From a bacterium (GTDB lineage: Bacteria > Armatimonadota > UBA5829), in NCBI GenBank assembly GCA_021372295.1, contig JAJFUS010000032.1:1-64000 (forward strand): DNA of 64,000 nucleotides, read 5' to 3'. Numbering within the stretch: position 1 is the stretch's first letter; each line of letters opens with the position of its first letter. Below are positions 28,167 through 37,518 of the stretch, piece by piece. A model generated the notes under the pieces. It searched no databases. It was not told the origin of the DNA and was given only the letters and a program-made list of their open reading frames with translations. Made by a program: the position numbers and the translations under genes.

Positions 28167-29198
28167 ATGATTGTCGCAATGAATGCAGATGCCTCGCGAT
28201 CTGATATCGAGGCTGTAATTGACCGAATATCGACTTACGACCTGAAAGCGCAAAGCATGCCGGGTGGCGAACGCACCGCTGTCGGCATTGTCAGCGCCAT
28301 TCCTCCTGATCTTCGCGATGCTCTCACTGTTACATTGCAGGGAATGCCGGGAGTCGATCATGTAACACAGGTCACAAGGGCATACAAGCGTGCCTCGCGA
28401 GAATTTCATCCCACAGATACGATTGTGACTGTCAAAGGTGTGTCTGTCGGCGGAAGAGAAGTCATAGTTGCTGCCGGCCCATGCGCGATTGAGAGCCGGG
28501 AACAATTGATGGCGGCGGCTGAGGTCGTAAAAGCCAACGGCGGCAAGATATTGCGAGGCGGAGCATTCAAACCAAGGACCTCACCTTATGCGTTTCAGGG
28601 ACTCGGGCTGGAAGGTCTGAAGTTGCTCAAGGAAGCAGGCGAGGCTACGGGATTGGTCACGGTGACCGAGGTGATGGACGACCACGACCTCGACGCTATA
28701 ATCGAGCATGCAGACATTCTTCAGATTGGCGCTCGCAATATGCAGAATTATCCGCTGCTGACGGCTGTCGGTAAGTCGAAGCACCCGGTTATCATTAAGC
28801 GCGGCCCAAGCGCGACAATCGACGAATGGCTTCTGGCGGCGGAGTATGTTCTGGCGCAGGGCAACGGCAATGCGATCTTGTGCGAGCGCGGCGTGCATCC
28901 CCTGGATCGCCAGCACACGCGCTATACTCTCGATCTTTCGGCAGTGCCGGTCGCAAAAGCTCTCTCGCATTTGCCGGTGATTGTCGACCCGTCGCATGCA
29001 TGTGGAAACTGGCGTTATGTTTCGGCCATGAGCAAGGCAGCAATTTCGGCAGGCGCAGACGGTCTGCTTGTGGAAATTCATCCCAATCCCGGATCCGCCT
29101 TATGCGACGGCGCGCAATCGCTTAGTCTGGACTCATTCCGCACACTGATGGGCGAGCTTGGCACAGTGGCTGATGCGGTGGATAGGTGCTTGGATTAA
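28167..29198 (+). CDS. aroF: 3-deoxy-7-phosphoheptulonate (DAHP) synthase, type I-beta
   Basis: First enzyme of the shikimate pathway. The 343-residue protein has an N-terminal ferredoxin-like regulatory domain (about 1-70) and a TIM-barrel catalytic domain with AAGPCAIES, GGAFKPRTSPYAFQGLG, QIGARNMQNY and DPSHACG. This layout is that of the Thermotoga-type enzyme, whose N-domain mediates feedback inhibition by aromatic amino acids. GGAG lies 7 bases before ATG 28167. Confidence 0.96.
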   Translation: MIVAMNADASRSDIEAVIDRISTYDLKAQSMPGGERTAVGIVSAIPPDLRDALTVTLQGMPGVDHVTQVTRAYKRASREFHPTDTIVTVKGVSVGGREVIVAAGPCAIESREQLMAAAEVVKANGGKILRGGAFKPRTSPYAFQGLGLEGLKLLKEAGEATGLVTVTEVMDDHDLDAIIEHADILQIGARNMQNYPLLTAVGKSKHPVIIKRGPSATIDEWLLAAEYVLAQGNGNAILCERGVHPLDRQHTRYTLDLSAVPVAKALSHLPVIVDPSHACGNWRYVSAMSKAAISAGADGLLVEIHPNPGSALCDGAQSLSLDSFRTLMGELGTVADAVDRCLD

Positions 29199-29219
29199 GA
29201 CTACGCTGCCGCCGGGCAT

Positions 29220-29249
29220 TTGCTGCCCATTGCCGGGATATGTTAGAAT
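29220..29249 (+). promoter_or_regulatory. Promoter of the ricT-like gene
   Basis: TTGCTG (29220-29225) and TAGAAT (29244-29249) are 18 bases apart, with TG one base before the -10. Confidence 0.45.
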
Positions 29250-29339
29250 TGGAGTAAGAAAAGGCGCAATAAAGAATTCGTGTTTTAATTACTAAACTTC
29301 GTGCCGGCTGCGCCGGGTTAGATAAGAGGATATATCAAT

Positions 29340-30509
29340 ATGCCACTTGTTGTGGGTGTCACTTTCAGAAAAGTTGGCAAAGTCTACTATTTCGACCCAG
29401 GTGAGCTTCCGCTCAACGAGGGCGATTTTGTTATAGCCGAGACCGCCAGAGGCGTAGAATTTGGCGAGGTGGTTCTCGAACCGCGCGAAATATCTGAAGA
29501 AGAATTGGTGGCGCCGCTTAAAAAAGTGGTGCGTGTGGCTACGGGCGACGATCTTCAGCGCGAGGCATCTAATCGTGACAGAGAAAAGCACGCCTACGAA
29601 GTCTGCGAGCGCAAAATAGCCGAACACGGCCTGCCGATGAAGCTTCTGGAAGCAGAGTATGCGTTCGACGGCTCTCAGGTGACATTTTCATTCTCCGCCG
29701 ATGGCAGGATCGATTTCCGCGAACTTGTGAAAGATGTTGCGGGCGCGCTCAAGACGAAAGTCCAGCTCCACCAGATCGGCGTTCGCGACGAAGCCAAATT
29801 GGTCGGAGGCTACGGCGGCTGTGGACGATCGCTTTGCTGTGCGACGTTCCTGAGCAACTTCGAGCCGATCTCGATGAAGATGGCCAAAGATCAGAGCCTT
29901 TTCCTAAACCCCGCGAAATTTTCCGGCGTCTGCGGAAAACTGATGTGCTGCCTGCGATACGAGCACGAACACTATAAGCTCTCGCAAAAGCAGTTGCCCG
30001 CCGTCGGAGCCATTTTAATGCTTGAGGACGGCAAAAAAGCAAAAGTGGTCGACGTCAACGTAATCTCCAATGTAATCTCCGTCGAGACCGAGGAAGGAGT
30101 CCAACTCCACATTCACGCCGGACAGATCAAACTGGAAGGGTTGTGCCGCCGCCATGGAATCGGCTGCAATATGGCTGAAAAAAATTGTCAGCGTCTGGTA
30201 GTCGGCGACTCGGTCTGTTCCGTACCCGACAACGATGAAGACTCGGATGATGAAATAGTTGAAGAACTGTTGAAGTCCGACCCTGAGGCAGTGAGCCTGC
30301 TGGACGAGATTGTTGAATCCGATTCAAGTCAAGGCGGAGTGACATTCCGCACGCCGCGCCAAGCGCCTTCGCATGTTGACAGCGAAAAGCCTCGCACAGA
30401 AGAAAAACGTGGTAATGGCAACGGTGCGGATCGCTCAAGGCACAGAAATAGAAACAATCGAAACAATAACCGGCACAACAAGCGCGAAGACGCGGAGGAT
30501 GCCTCATAG
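29340..30509 (+). CDS. PSP1 domain protein, RicT (YaaT)-like
   Basis: A 389-residue cytoplasmic protein. Residues about 1-270 are the PSP1/RicT core with its cysteine motifs (GGYGGCGRSLCCATFL, CGKLMCCLRYEHE). In Bacillus the RicT-RicF-RicA complex carries iron-sulfur clusters and stimulates RNase Y mRNA processing. The C-terminal 80 residues are acidic then basic and disordered (RNRNNRNNNRHNKRED). The FmdB-like zinc ribbon gene follows two bases after the stop. Confidence 0.93.
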   Translation: MPLVVGVTFRKVGKVYYFDPGELPLNEGDFVIAETARGVEFGEVVLEPREISEEELVAPLKKVVRVATGDDLQREASNRDREKHAYEVCERKIAEHGLPMKLLEAEYAFDGSQVTFSFSADGRIDFRELVKDVAGALKTKVQLHQIGVRDEAKLVGGYGGCGRSLCCATFLSNFEPISMKMAKDQSLFLNPAKFSGVCGKLMCCLRYEHEHYKLSQKQLPAVGAILMLEDGKKAKVVDVNVISNVISVETEEGVQLHIHAGQIKLEGLCRRHGIGCNMAEKNCQRLVVGDSVCSVPDNDEDSDDEIVEELLKSDPEAVSLLDEIVESDSSQGGVTFRTPRQAPSHVDSEKPRTEEKRGNGNGADRSRHRNRNNRNNNRHNKREDAEDAS

Positions 30510-30511
30510 AT

Positions 30512-30736
30512 ATGCCTATCTACGAGTTTAAATGCAAAGCCTGCGAAGGGCGTTTTGAGCTTTTGATAAGTCTGAGCCGCGTAAATGAGGCCATGTGCCC
30601 GGTCTGCGGCTCGAACGACGTAAAGCGACTCATGTCTACATTTGCCGCGCATGTAAGCGGGCACTCATCGTCTCATAGCAGCAACTGTGCGGGCTGCGCG
30701 TCAGGCCACTGTGGGTCGTGCGGCTGCGGACACTAA
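30512..30736 (+). CDS. FmdB-family zinc ribbon protein
   Basis: A 74-residue protein beginning MPIYEFKCKACEGRFE with a second CPVCG pair, the FmdB/CxxC zinc-ribbon family often called a putative regulatory protein. The tail is rich in His, Ser, Gly and Cys (SNCAGCASGHCGSCGCGH), which suggests additional metal binding. It is coupled to the ricT-like gene. Its stop overlaps that of the convergent pfkB gene by four bases. Confidence 0.9.
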   Translation: MPIYEFKCKACEGRFELLISLSRVNEAMCPVCGSNDVKRLMSTFAAHVSGHSSSHSSNCAGCASGHCGSCGCGH

Positions 30737-31683
30737 TCGTTTTTCGCGGCTGGTTCGGTAATAGTTACCTTGACCTCTGAGATCAGCCTATCTACATCTT
30801 CTTTACTGCCGATATCCACGCCGTTGCTCATCGCGGTCGCCGCGCCCGCGGCACATCCGGCCTTGAGCGCATCCTGTATAGTCTTGCCGCTTTCCAAAGC
30901 CCACAGAATTCCGGCTGTCAGCGAATCGCCTGAGCCGATTGTGCTTACAACCTTTACTGCCGGCGTGGCAGCGTAATAGATCACTTTTTCGTAGCAGGCA
31001 ACAGCTCCCTGTTTGCCCAACGAGATTATGACCAGTTCAATTCCGCGCTCCGCAAGACTCAGCGCCCCACGAGCTACATCCGCAATACTCTCAAACTGGA
31101 CACCCAGCAGCCGTTCGGCTTCATCTCTGTTCGGTTTAATCATAAACGGTTTGGCCTTAAGGCCTTCGACCAATGCCTCGCCGTCCGCGTCGAGCACGCT
31201 TTTCGCTCCGCCTGCCTGGGCAATCTCGATCATCACTCGATAAACATCCTGATTGACCCCTGTCGGCACACTTCCGCCAAACACCATATACTTGCTGCGG
31301 CGAGAAACATCTTTGACTTTCTCCAGCATCGCGACCAGTTCCTTGTGTTCAATTGGACCGCCGCGTTCGTTGAAAGTCGTGGCCGGAACGTTAGCCGACT
31401 CCTCCACGGCTACACATGTGCGGGTCGGACGGTCGGTCTGTACGTAATCCAGAGCAACTCCCGCCTTTTCGACAACCATCTTAATGAAATCGCCCGTGTC
31501 GCCGCCCAAAAATGCAAGCGCGGCGGTCTCCACGCCCAGCCTCTGCAGCATGCGAGAGCAGTTGATACCCTTGCCGCCAGCATCTGTTTCGACGTTTGTG
31601 ACCCGATTTGTGTCGTTTGGCGCAAGCTTTGATATGTAGATAGTCTTATCAAGCGCCGGATTGAGCGTAACGGTAGAAATCAT
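30733..31683 (-). CDS. 1-phosphofructokinase-family (PfkB) sugar kinase
   Basis: A 316-residue PfkB kinase. The start TVTLNPALDKTIYI and the ATP/active-site signature GSGDSLTAGILWALE are typical of 1-phosphofructokinase/tagatose-6-phosphate kinase. It lies directly after a class II fructose-bisphosphate aldolase gene, so phosphorylation of a fructose phosphate in the same pathway is likely. ATG 31683 has GAGGGA 9 bases upstream. Confidence 0.92.
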   Translation of the reverse strand: MISTVTLNPALDKTIYISKLAPNDTNRVTNVETDAGGKGINCSRMLQRLGVETAALAFLGGDTGDFIKMVVEKAGVALDYVQTDRPTRTCVAVEESANVPATTFNERGGPIEHKELVAMLEKVKDVSRRSKYMVFGGSVPTGVNQDVYRVMIEIAQAGGAKSVLDADGEALVEGLKAKPFMIKPNRDEAERLLGVQFESIADVARGALSLAERGIELVIISLGKQGAVACYEKVIYYAATPAVKVVSTIGSGDSLTAGILWALESGKTIQDALKAGCAAGAATAMSNGVDIGSKEDVDRLISEVKVTITEPAAKND

Positions 31684-31724
31684 GTGTAGATGTCCCTCTT
31701 TGGTGGAAAGCACAATGGCACAAA

Positions 31725-31759
31725 TGGAGAGCCGAGAAAGTTTAACTCTCGACTCTCCA
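31725..31759 (-). terminator. Hairpin between fba and the pfkB-family gene
   Basis: A 12-bp stem with one mismatch (TGGAGAG...CTCTCCA outer, CGAGA/TCTCG inner) and a 9-base loop, followed on the minus strand by TTTGTG. It may attenuate read-through from fba or stabilise its mRNA. Confidence 0.5.
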
Positions 31760-31772
31760 TCACATTCTTATA

Positions 31773-32723
31773 CTATTTCTTCAGCGCGGCGCGTACTTCG
31801 TCAAGGTGTCCTGCTGAACCGAGAAGCTCATTGCGGCTGGCGATGAACTTCGCATACTCTTCCATGAACACTTTGCCCATCGGTCTGAAGTCGAAGACTT
31901 CGGGCTTGTCACGGAAGAATTCGCGGTAGACTCTCGTCCAGACGAGCCGGCCGTCGGTGTCGATATTGATCTTGCACACGCCGAGTTTTGCGGCAGGCAG
32001 GTACTGGTTGGCATCCACGCCCTTCGCGCCCTTCAGCGCGCCGCCGGCGGCATTGATCCGCGCTACTTCGTCCTGCGGAACGGAAGACGATCCGTGCAGC
32101 ACCAACGGATAGCCGGGGACGAGCTTCTGAATCGCTTCGACGACTTCAAAGTGCAGACCCTGGCCGCCGCTGAACTTGAACGCGCCGTGGCTTGTGCCGA
32201 TGGCACAGGCGAGGCTGTCGCAGCCGGAGCGTTTGATGAACTCGGCGGCCTGATTGGGATCGGTCAGGTGAGCCTGATCTTCGGAGACGCTGATGTCTTC
32301 TTCAACTCCACCGAGCTGGCCGAGTTCGGCCTCGACGCTGATGCCCTTGGCATGAGCCTTGTCCACGACTCTCTTGGTGATCGCGATGTTCTCGTCGAAA
32401 GATTCGTGGCTGGCGTCGATCATAACGGAAGAGTAGAACCCGCTGTCGATGCAGTCATAACAGGTGGCCTCGTCGCCATGGTCAAGATGGACTGCGAAAA
32501 CCGCGTCTGGGAAGATTTGGTCGGCGGCGCGGATTATGCCCTCGAGCATGAGCTTGTTCGTGTAAGCGCGTGCGCCCTTGGAAATCTGGATAATGAACGG
32601 CGCTTTGCTGTCCATGTTGCCCTTGAAAAGACCCATAGTCTGTTCGGCGTTGTTGATATTGTAAGCGCCGAGAGCGTACTTGCCGTAGGCCTGCTCAAAG
32701 AGTTGCTTGGTTGTTACGATCAT
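31773..32723 (-). CDS. fba: Class II fructose-bisphosphate aldolase
   Basis: Cleaves fructose 1,6-bisphosphate in glycolysis or makes it in gluconeogenesis. The 316-residue protein has the zinc-binding VHLDHGDEATCYDCIDSGF segment, MIDASHESFDEN, GTSHGAFKF and VLHGSSSVP. ATG 32723 has AAGGGG 6 bases upstream. It precedes a PfkB kinase gene. Confidence 0.95.
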   Translation of the reverse strand: MIVTTKQLFEQAYGKYALGAYNINNAEQTMGLFKGNMDSKAPFIIQISKGARAYTNKLMLEGIIRAADQIFPDAVFAVHLDHGDEATCYDCIDSGFYSSVMIDASHESFDENIAITKRVVDKAHAKGISVEAELGQLGGVEEDISVSEDQAHLTDPNQAAEFIKRSGCDSLACAIGTSHGAFKFSGGQGLHFEVVEAIQKLVPGYPLVLHGSSSVPQDEVARINAAGGALKGAKGVDANQYLPAAKLGVCKINIDTDGRLVWTRVYREFFRDKPEVFDFRPMGKVFMEEYAKFIASRNELLGSAGHLDEVRAALKK

Positions 32724-32778
32724 TGTTTTCCCCTTATTTTTGCGGCGGGCAAATCCCCGCCAGACATTCCGTACACCA

Positions 32779-32809
32779 AAAACCGCCATCCCGGTTTTTC
32801 CGGGACGGC
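32779..32809 (-). terminator. Intrinsic terminator after hpf
   Basis: A 10-bp GC-rich stem with one mismatch (GCCATCCCGG/CCGGGACGGC) and a 5-base loop. On the minus strand it is followed by GGTTTTTGG. It separates hpf from fba. Confidence 0.65.
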
Positions 32810-32889
32810 AGTTGCGCCTGATAGCGCGAATCTAAAATCACCAGCCTCGCCCCCGAAAGAGAGGGCCGGGTATTAATGCGCAAAATAAC

Positions 32890-33456
32890 CTAGAGCGGCT
32901 CGATCAGGCCGTAGTCACCGTCGTCTCTCTTATACACGACATTGACATCCTCAGTCTCGGCATTTCTGAACACGAAGAAACTATGATGTAAAAGCTCCAT
33001 CTGTTGAGCCGCCTCGTCGGGAGTCATCGGTTTCATTGCGAACCGCTTTGTGCGAACCACGGAAGGCACTTCTTCCATTTCTTCGCCTTCGGAGCCTTCC
33101 GGCCCGAGCGATTCAGTCATGATCCCGGCTCGAATAATCTCTTTTTCTCTGGGGCCTTCGTCAACAGTCTTGCCGTAAAGCTTGCCCTTAAACTTTCTGA
33201 CACGAGACTCCAACTTATCCACAACCTGGTCTATGGAACCGTACATATCGGTGCCGCGGCGCTCTTCACCCCGAAGGAGAACTCCATCTCCTTCAATTTG
33301 AACCTCAACAACGTGCATACCGCGCTGCACACTCAAAGTGACAACAGCTTCCTTAAGGTCATGGAAATACTTCTCAAGCTTTGGAAGCTTCTTTTCAACA
33401 TATCCCTTAAGGGCGTCTGTGACCTCAAAGTTCTTGCCCTTAACATTAATCAGCAT
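32890..33456 (-). CDS. hpf: Long-form ribosome hibernation promoting factor
   Basis: A 188-residue protein. The N-terminal S30AE domain (about 1-100) is followed by an acidic linker and a C-terminal dimerisation domain (about 130-188: MTPDEAAQQMELLHHSFFVF). The long form dimerises 70S ribosomes into inactive 100S particles in resting cells. ATG 33456 has AAGGAG 11 bases upstream, and a promoter is visible at 33501-33530. Confidence 0.95.
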   Translation of the reverse strand: MLINVKGKNFEVTDALKGYVEKKLPKLEKYFHDLKEAVVTLSVQRGMHVVEVQIEGDGVLLRGEERRGTDMYGSIDQVVDKLESRVRKFKGKLYGKTVDEGPREKEIIRAGIMTESLGPEGSEGEEMEEVPSVVRTKRFAMKPMTPDEAAQQMELLHHSFFVFRNAETEDVNVVYKRDDGDYGLIEPL

Positions 33457-33500
33457 TACGCGTAATGCTCCTTTCGCACACCCATTTTGCGAGCTTCAAA

Positions 33501-33530
33501 AGTCTATCATATTCCAAGGCCGGCTGTCAA
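33501..33530 (-). promoter_or_regulatory. hpf promoter
   Basis: On the minus strand TTGACA (33530-33525) and TAGACT (33506-33501) are 18 bases apart, 45 bases before the start codon. Confidence 0.45.
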
Positions 33531-33619
33531 CGAAAAGCGTCTGGTCTCTATGGTTTGCGTCACGTCAGGATGAGGGAAAATCCTGCCGTAAGAGGTCGCG
33601 CAATTGCGCCTGGCCGCTA

Positions 33620-33648
33620 TTGCCGCAAATGCTCGAATACAGTATACT
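33620..33648 (+). promoter_or_regulatory. Promoter of the hydrogenase operon
   Basis: TTGCCG (33620-33625) and TATACT (33643-33648) are 17 bases apart. The first gene starts 75 bases after the -10. Confidence 0.5.
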
Positions 33649-33722
33649 GAGCGCAGAACAAATATTCACATTTACGTGATTTCCTCCGAGAGAGGGAATG
33701 AAACTGAGGACGATCAATAATA

Positions 33723-34061
33723 ATGAAACCCACAGCAATGTTGGACAATCTGAAGAAGAAAAGACCGCCTCGCAAAGAGGGGCGATACAGGGTTCGCGTC
33801 GGTATGGCGACATGCGGCATATCGGCAGGCGCTGACAAAGTGCACGACGCATTCCTGAGAGCCATTGAGGACGCGGGAATCGACAATGTAGACGTAATTC
33901 CGACGGGATGCGTAGGCCGCTGCGATTTGGAGCCGATGGCGGAAGTGACTCGAGGCGAGGAACCGCCGGTACTGTATATCCGGCTGAACGCGGACAAAGT
34001 TAAGAGAATCGTGGACGAGCACCTGGTAAATGACCGGGTGGTAAGCGAATACGAGGATTAG
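33723..34061 (+). CDS. Thioredoxin-like [2Fe-2S] ferredoxin
   Basis: A 112-residue protein with the four cysteines of thioredoxin-like [2Fe-2S] ferredoxins: one in MATCGISAG and the others in PTGCVGRCDLEP, with the fourth position apparently replaced or contributed differently (only three cysteines are seen). It heads the hydrogenase operon and probably carries electrons between the NADH-binding subunit and the hydrogenase. The fold is the same as the N-terminal domain of the next protein. Confidence 0.85.
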   Translation: MKPTAMLDNLKKKRPPRKEGRYRVRVGMATCGISAGADKVHDAFLRAIEDAGIDNVDVIPTGCVGRCDLEPMAEVTRGEEPPVLYIRLNADKVKRIVDEHLVNDRVVSEYED

Positions 34062-34153
34062 AGTTTACCTTATAATGTAATGTGCGGATGACTGAGCGCT
34101 CACGAGTCTGGACTCATAGCTCTCCACTCTCATCTGTCTTCAAAGGAGCGAGC

Positions 34154-35938
34154 ATGAAGCGTAAGATAGTCGTTTGTTCGGGAACGGCGTGCCTAGATCC
34201 GGGCGGAAAGAAGATCGAACCGGAGCTAAACCGCATCCTTAAGGAAAAAAACGCGCAGGAACTGGCCGAAATAGAAGAAGCCGTATCTTATGGGCTGTGC
34301 GGAAATTGCCCAATGATTGTGGTCGAGCCGGACGGCGTATATTACGAAAAAATGGACGCGGCCAAGCTGGAACGCATCGTCGACGAGCATATCATCGGCG
34401 GAAAGCCTGTCGACGAGCTCATGGCGAAGGAGCCTGTGGACTCGTCTCATATACGCATGCTCGGCAGCGCGGACTTCTTCGGCAAGCAGCTTCGGATCAC
34501 CCTGCGCAACTGCGGCGTGATCGACCCTGAGTCGTTCGATGACTATCTTGCCATGCGCGGCTATGAGGCTCTCGCAAGCGTGCTCGAAAACATGACGCCC
34601 GAGCAGGTGATCGACGAAGTAACCAAATCGGGGCTTCGCGGTCGAGGCGGAGCCGGTTATCCGACAGGTCTCAAGTGGAAACAGGCAACTGAATTTGAAG
34701 CCGAAAAGCGATTTGTGATCTGCAACGCCGATGAGGGCGACCCCGGCGCGTTTATGGACCGCAGCGCAATTGAGGGCGACCCGTTTTGCCTACTTGAGGG
34801 AATGACAATCGGCGGGTACGCGGTCGGCGCGACCCACGGCTATGTATACCTGCGCGCGGAGTATCCCCTTGCTATCAAACGGCTGCAATATGCAATCGAC
34901 GAAGCTCGAAAGCGCGGCCTGCTGGGCAAGAATATATTCGGGACGGATTTCAGCTTCGATATAGATATAAGACTGGGCGCCGGAGCTTATGTGTGCGGGG
35001 AAGAGACGGCGCTTATCGCGTCGATCGAAGGTCGGCGAGGGATGCCCCGTCCAAGACCGCCCTACCCTGCCGAGTCCGGCCTCTGGGGGTTCCCTACCCT
35101 GATTAATAACGTCGAGACATGGGCAAACGTCCCCGCGGTGATCTTGAACGGCGCGGAATGGTTCGCCAAACTCGGCACTGATAAGAGTAAGGGCACGAAA
35201 GTCTTCGCGCTTGCCGGTAAGATCAAGAATACGGGTCTGGTGGAAGTGCCGATGGGCACCACCCTGCGCGAAATCATCTACGACATCGGCGGCGGCATAA
35301 GGGACAATAAAAAGTTCAAGGCAGTGCAGACCGGCGGGCCGTCGGGCGGATGCATCCCAGAGCAATATCTGGACACGCCTGTCGATTACGAGTCGTTGAT
35401 GAAAGCCGGCTCGATTATGGGGTCGGGCGGAATGATCGTGATGGACGAGAACACGTGTATGGTGGACGTCGCGAAGTTCTTCCTTACGTTCACAGAGGAT
35501 GAAAGCTGCGGCAAATGCACGCCGTGCCGCGAGGGCACAAAGCGCCTCCTGGAAATTCTCACTCGCATCACCGAAGGCAATGGCGTCCCGGAGGATTTGG
35601 AGAAGCTCGAATATCTCGGAAAGACCGTGAAACGGGCGTCGCTGTGCGGGCTTGGTCAATCGGCCCCCAACCCAATTCTCTCAACGCTCCAAAACTTCCG
35701 CGAAGAATACGAGGCTCATATATACGAGAAGCGCTGTCCCGCCGGAGTATGCTCGGCGCTCTTGAACTATTATGTCGATCCGGAGAAGTGCGTCGGATGC
35801 ACCCTGTGCGCGAAGGTGTGCCCGGTGAAATGTATTTCCGGCGCGCCGAAGGAGACGCACGTGATCGACACGAATATATGCATTAAGTGCGGCGAGTGTA
35901 AGAAGAAGTGTCCGGTGAAGGCGATTTATCGGAAGTGA
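34154..35938 (+). CDS. hydB: NADH-binding subunit of a trimeric [FeFe] hydrogenase (HydB/NuoF-like)
   Basis: A 594-residue protein with, in order, a thioredoxin-like [2Fe-2S] domain (about 1-90), the NuoF flavin/NADH fold (about 130-390: [30 protein letters not shown]), an SLBB domain, a [4Fe-4S] domain ([16 protein letters not shown]) and a C-terminal pair of [4Fe-4S] ferredoxin motifs ([30 protein letters not shown]). This is the HydB layout of electron-bifurcating and NAD-dependent [FeFe] hydrogenases. ATG 34154 has AAGGAG 6 bases upstream. Confidence 0.95.
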   Translation: MKRKIVVCSGTACLDPGGKKIEPELNRILKEKNAQELAEIEEAVSYGLCGNCPMIVVEPDGVYYEKMDAAKLERIVDEHIIGGKPVDELMAKEPVDSSHIRMLGSADFFGKQLRITLRNCGVIDPESFDDYLAMRGYEALASVLENMTPEQVIDEVTKSGLRGRGGAGYPTGLKWKQATEFEAEKRFVICNADEGDPGAFMDRSAIEGDPFCLLEGMTIGGYAVGATHGYVYLRAEYPLAIKRLQYAIDEARKRGLLGKNIFGTDFSFDIDIRLGAGAYVCGEETALIASIEGRRGMPRPRPPYPAESGLWGFPTLINNVETWANVPAVILNGAEWFAKLGTDKSKGTKVFALAGKIKNTGLVEVPMGTTLREIIYDIGGGIRDNKKFKAVQTGGPSGGCIPEQYLDTPVDYESLMKAGSIMGSGGMIVMDENTCMVDVAKFFLTFTEDESCGKCTPCREGTKRLLEILTRITEGNGVPEDLEKLEYLGKTVKRASLCGLGQSAPNPILSTLQNFREEYEAHIYEKRCPAGVCSALLNYYVDPEKCVGCTLCAKVCPVKCISGAPKETHVIDTNICIKCGECKKKCPVKAIYRK

Positions 35939-35956
35939 AAAACAGGAGGAACCGAA

Positions 35957-37030
35957 TTGTTTCGCAGTATTGTTAGATTTGCAATTGTAACGGCAGTATT
36001 GACAATGGCTCTGGGGTGCGCGGTGTATGCGCAGGATTCCGAGATAACCGTACTCTCACCCAGAAAGTATCAGGTCTTTCAGAGACAAGGGCGATATGAG
36101 GGATACGTACTTGTGAGCGGATCGGTTATTCCCGATTGCGACAGACTGGAAGTGCGCATTACAGGTAAATCTCTCAAAGGCGAACTGCCTGGAAAATGGC
36201 AGGCATTGCCGCTGGTCGCCAGGACGAAAGGGTTTGCATCGCGCATAGCTGTCGTGCCGGGCGGATGGTATAAGCTGGAGCTTCGCGCCACGAAAAATGG
36301 CAGGTTTATGGCTCAGGAATTCGTAGAGAATATTGGCGTGGGCGAGGTTTTCGTCGGAGCCGGGCAGTCCAACTCCACCAACTATGGGCAGTTCCAAACA
36401 AAGCAGACATCTGGAATGGTGTCGTCGTTCAACGGAACCGCATGGAGAATCGCCGACGACCCGCAGTGGGGAGTGCACGACAACAGTGGAGGCGGCAGCT
36501 TCTGGCCGTCATTCGGCGACGCGATGTATGCGAAGTATCATGTGCCGATTGGGGTAGCTACAACCGGTCACGGCGGCACAAGCACGACACAGTGGCAGCC
36601 CGATGCGCCGGACGGCTTGTTCCCATGGATGATGACTCGCATATATCAGCTTGGACCGTTGGGGTTCCGCGCGGTGCTGTGGCATCAGGGTGAGGGTGAT
36701 GCTCAAATGCCCACTGAAGAATATGTCACGAAGTTGAGCACAGTCATAAATCGATCCAAGGCCGACGCCGGTTGGGATTTCCCATGGTTTGTGGCATGGG
36801 CTTCGTATCATAATGCAGAGCATCCCTCATGGCCACTGGTGCGTGCTGCGCAGAAAGAGCTTTGGGATACCGGCGTTGCGCTCGAAGGCCCTGACACTGA
36901 TACTCTTACCGCCGAATATCGAGACTATGACGGCAACGGCATTCACTTCAACCCCAAAGGGCTAAAGGTTCACGGAGAGATGTGGGCTGAGAAAGTGGGC
37001 GCTTATTTGGATGCGGTGCTGGGAAAATAG
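35957..37030 (+). CDS. Secreted SGNH-type (sialate O-acetylesterase-like) esterase
   Basis: A 357-residue exported protein. A signal peptide (IVTAVLTMALGCAVYA) is followed by an Ig-like N-terminal domain and an SGNH hydrolase: block I serine in GAGQSNS, WHQGEGD as the block III/V-like motif of carbohydrate acetylesterases, and the catalytic Asp/His region GNGIHFNPKG. Likely substrates are acetylated polysaccharides. The TTG start at 35957 has AGGAGGA 6 bases upstream. It sits between hydB and hydA, where no functional link is obvious. Confidence 0.88.
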   Translation: MFRSIVRFAIVTAVLTMALGCAVYAQDSEITVLSPRKYQVFQRQGRYEGYVLVSGSVIPDCDRLEVRITGKSLKGELPGKWQALPLVARTKGFASRIAVVPGGWYKLELRATKNGRFMAQEFVENIGVGEVFVGAGQSNSTNYGQFQTKQTSGMVSSFNGTAWRIADDPQWGVHDNSGGGSFWPSFGDAMYAKYHVPIGVATTGHGGTSTTQWQPDAPDGLFPWMMTRIYQLGPLGFRAVLWHQGEGDAQMPTEEYVTKLSTVINRSKADAGWDFPWFVAWASYHNAEHPSWPLVRAAQKELWDTGVALEGPDTDTLTAEYRDYDGNGIHFNPKGLKVHGEMWAEKVGAYLDAVLGK

Positions 37031-37043
37031 TGGAGAGCTGAGA

Positions 37044-37499
37044 GTGGAAAGTGGAGAGCAAGCGGCTGTGCGCAGGCATCGTCGAAAAGTCATCGCCGGA
37101 GCTATACTGGTTCCTGTAGCGGTTGTCCAGGTGTTGCGATTGACATGCTCAATCATTTGGCCTAGCGTTAATATACGGAGTCATAAAGCACTCCCAATAG
37201 TGTTTGCTGCATCAATCATAATAGGCCTGATCGACATTGCTCTCACATCATACTCCGGCTATTATGCCGCTCGATATACTCGATGGGGTGTGAGAGCGTC
37301 GCTTTGGGTGGGATTGGCAATTGGAGCCATCTGGGTACCTACGGAACTGATCTGTTCAACTGGAACCCATGGTGTAGACCGGTTTATCAGCCAATTCCGC
37401 CCCGCTGGTTGGGCATTTTCGGGATTGATGTCTATATTACACGCATCGACACTTGCGGTGGTTGGCGGATTGGTAGCACTGGCACAGCCGAAACCGTAA
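37044..37499 (+). CDS. Small membrane protein of unknown function
   Basis: About 151 residues with four hydrophobic segments (beginning at VIAGAILVPVAVVQVL, LPIVFAASIIIGLIDIAL, RASLWVGLAIGAIWV and ILHASTLAVVGGLVAL). I do not recognise the family. The start is uncertain: GTG 37044 has GGAG 8 bases upstream, while the frame is open back to ATG 37011 inside the esterase gene. It ends 19 bases before hydA, so it is probably cotranscribed. Confidence 0.65.
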   Translation: MESGEQAAVRRHRRKVIAGAILVPVAVVQVLRLTCSIIWPSVNIRSHKALPIVFAASIIIGLIDIALTSYSGYYAARYTRWGVRASLWVGLAIGAIWVPTELICSTGTHGVDRFISQFRPAGWAFSGLMSILHASTLAVVGGLVALAQPKP

Positions 37500-37518
37500 C
37501 TCCGCTCAAGGAGTAAAC

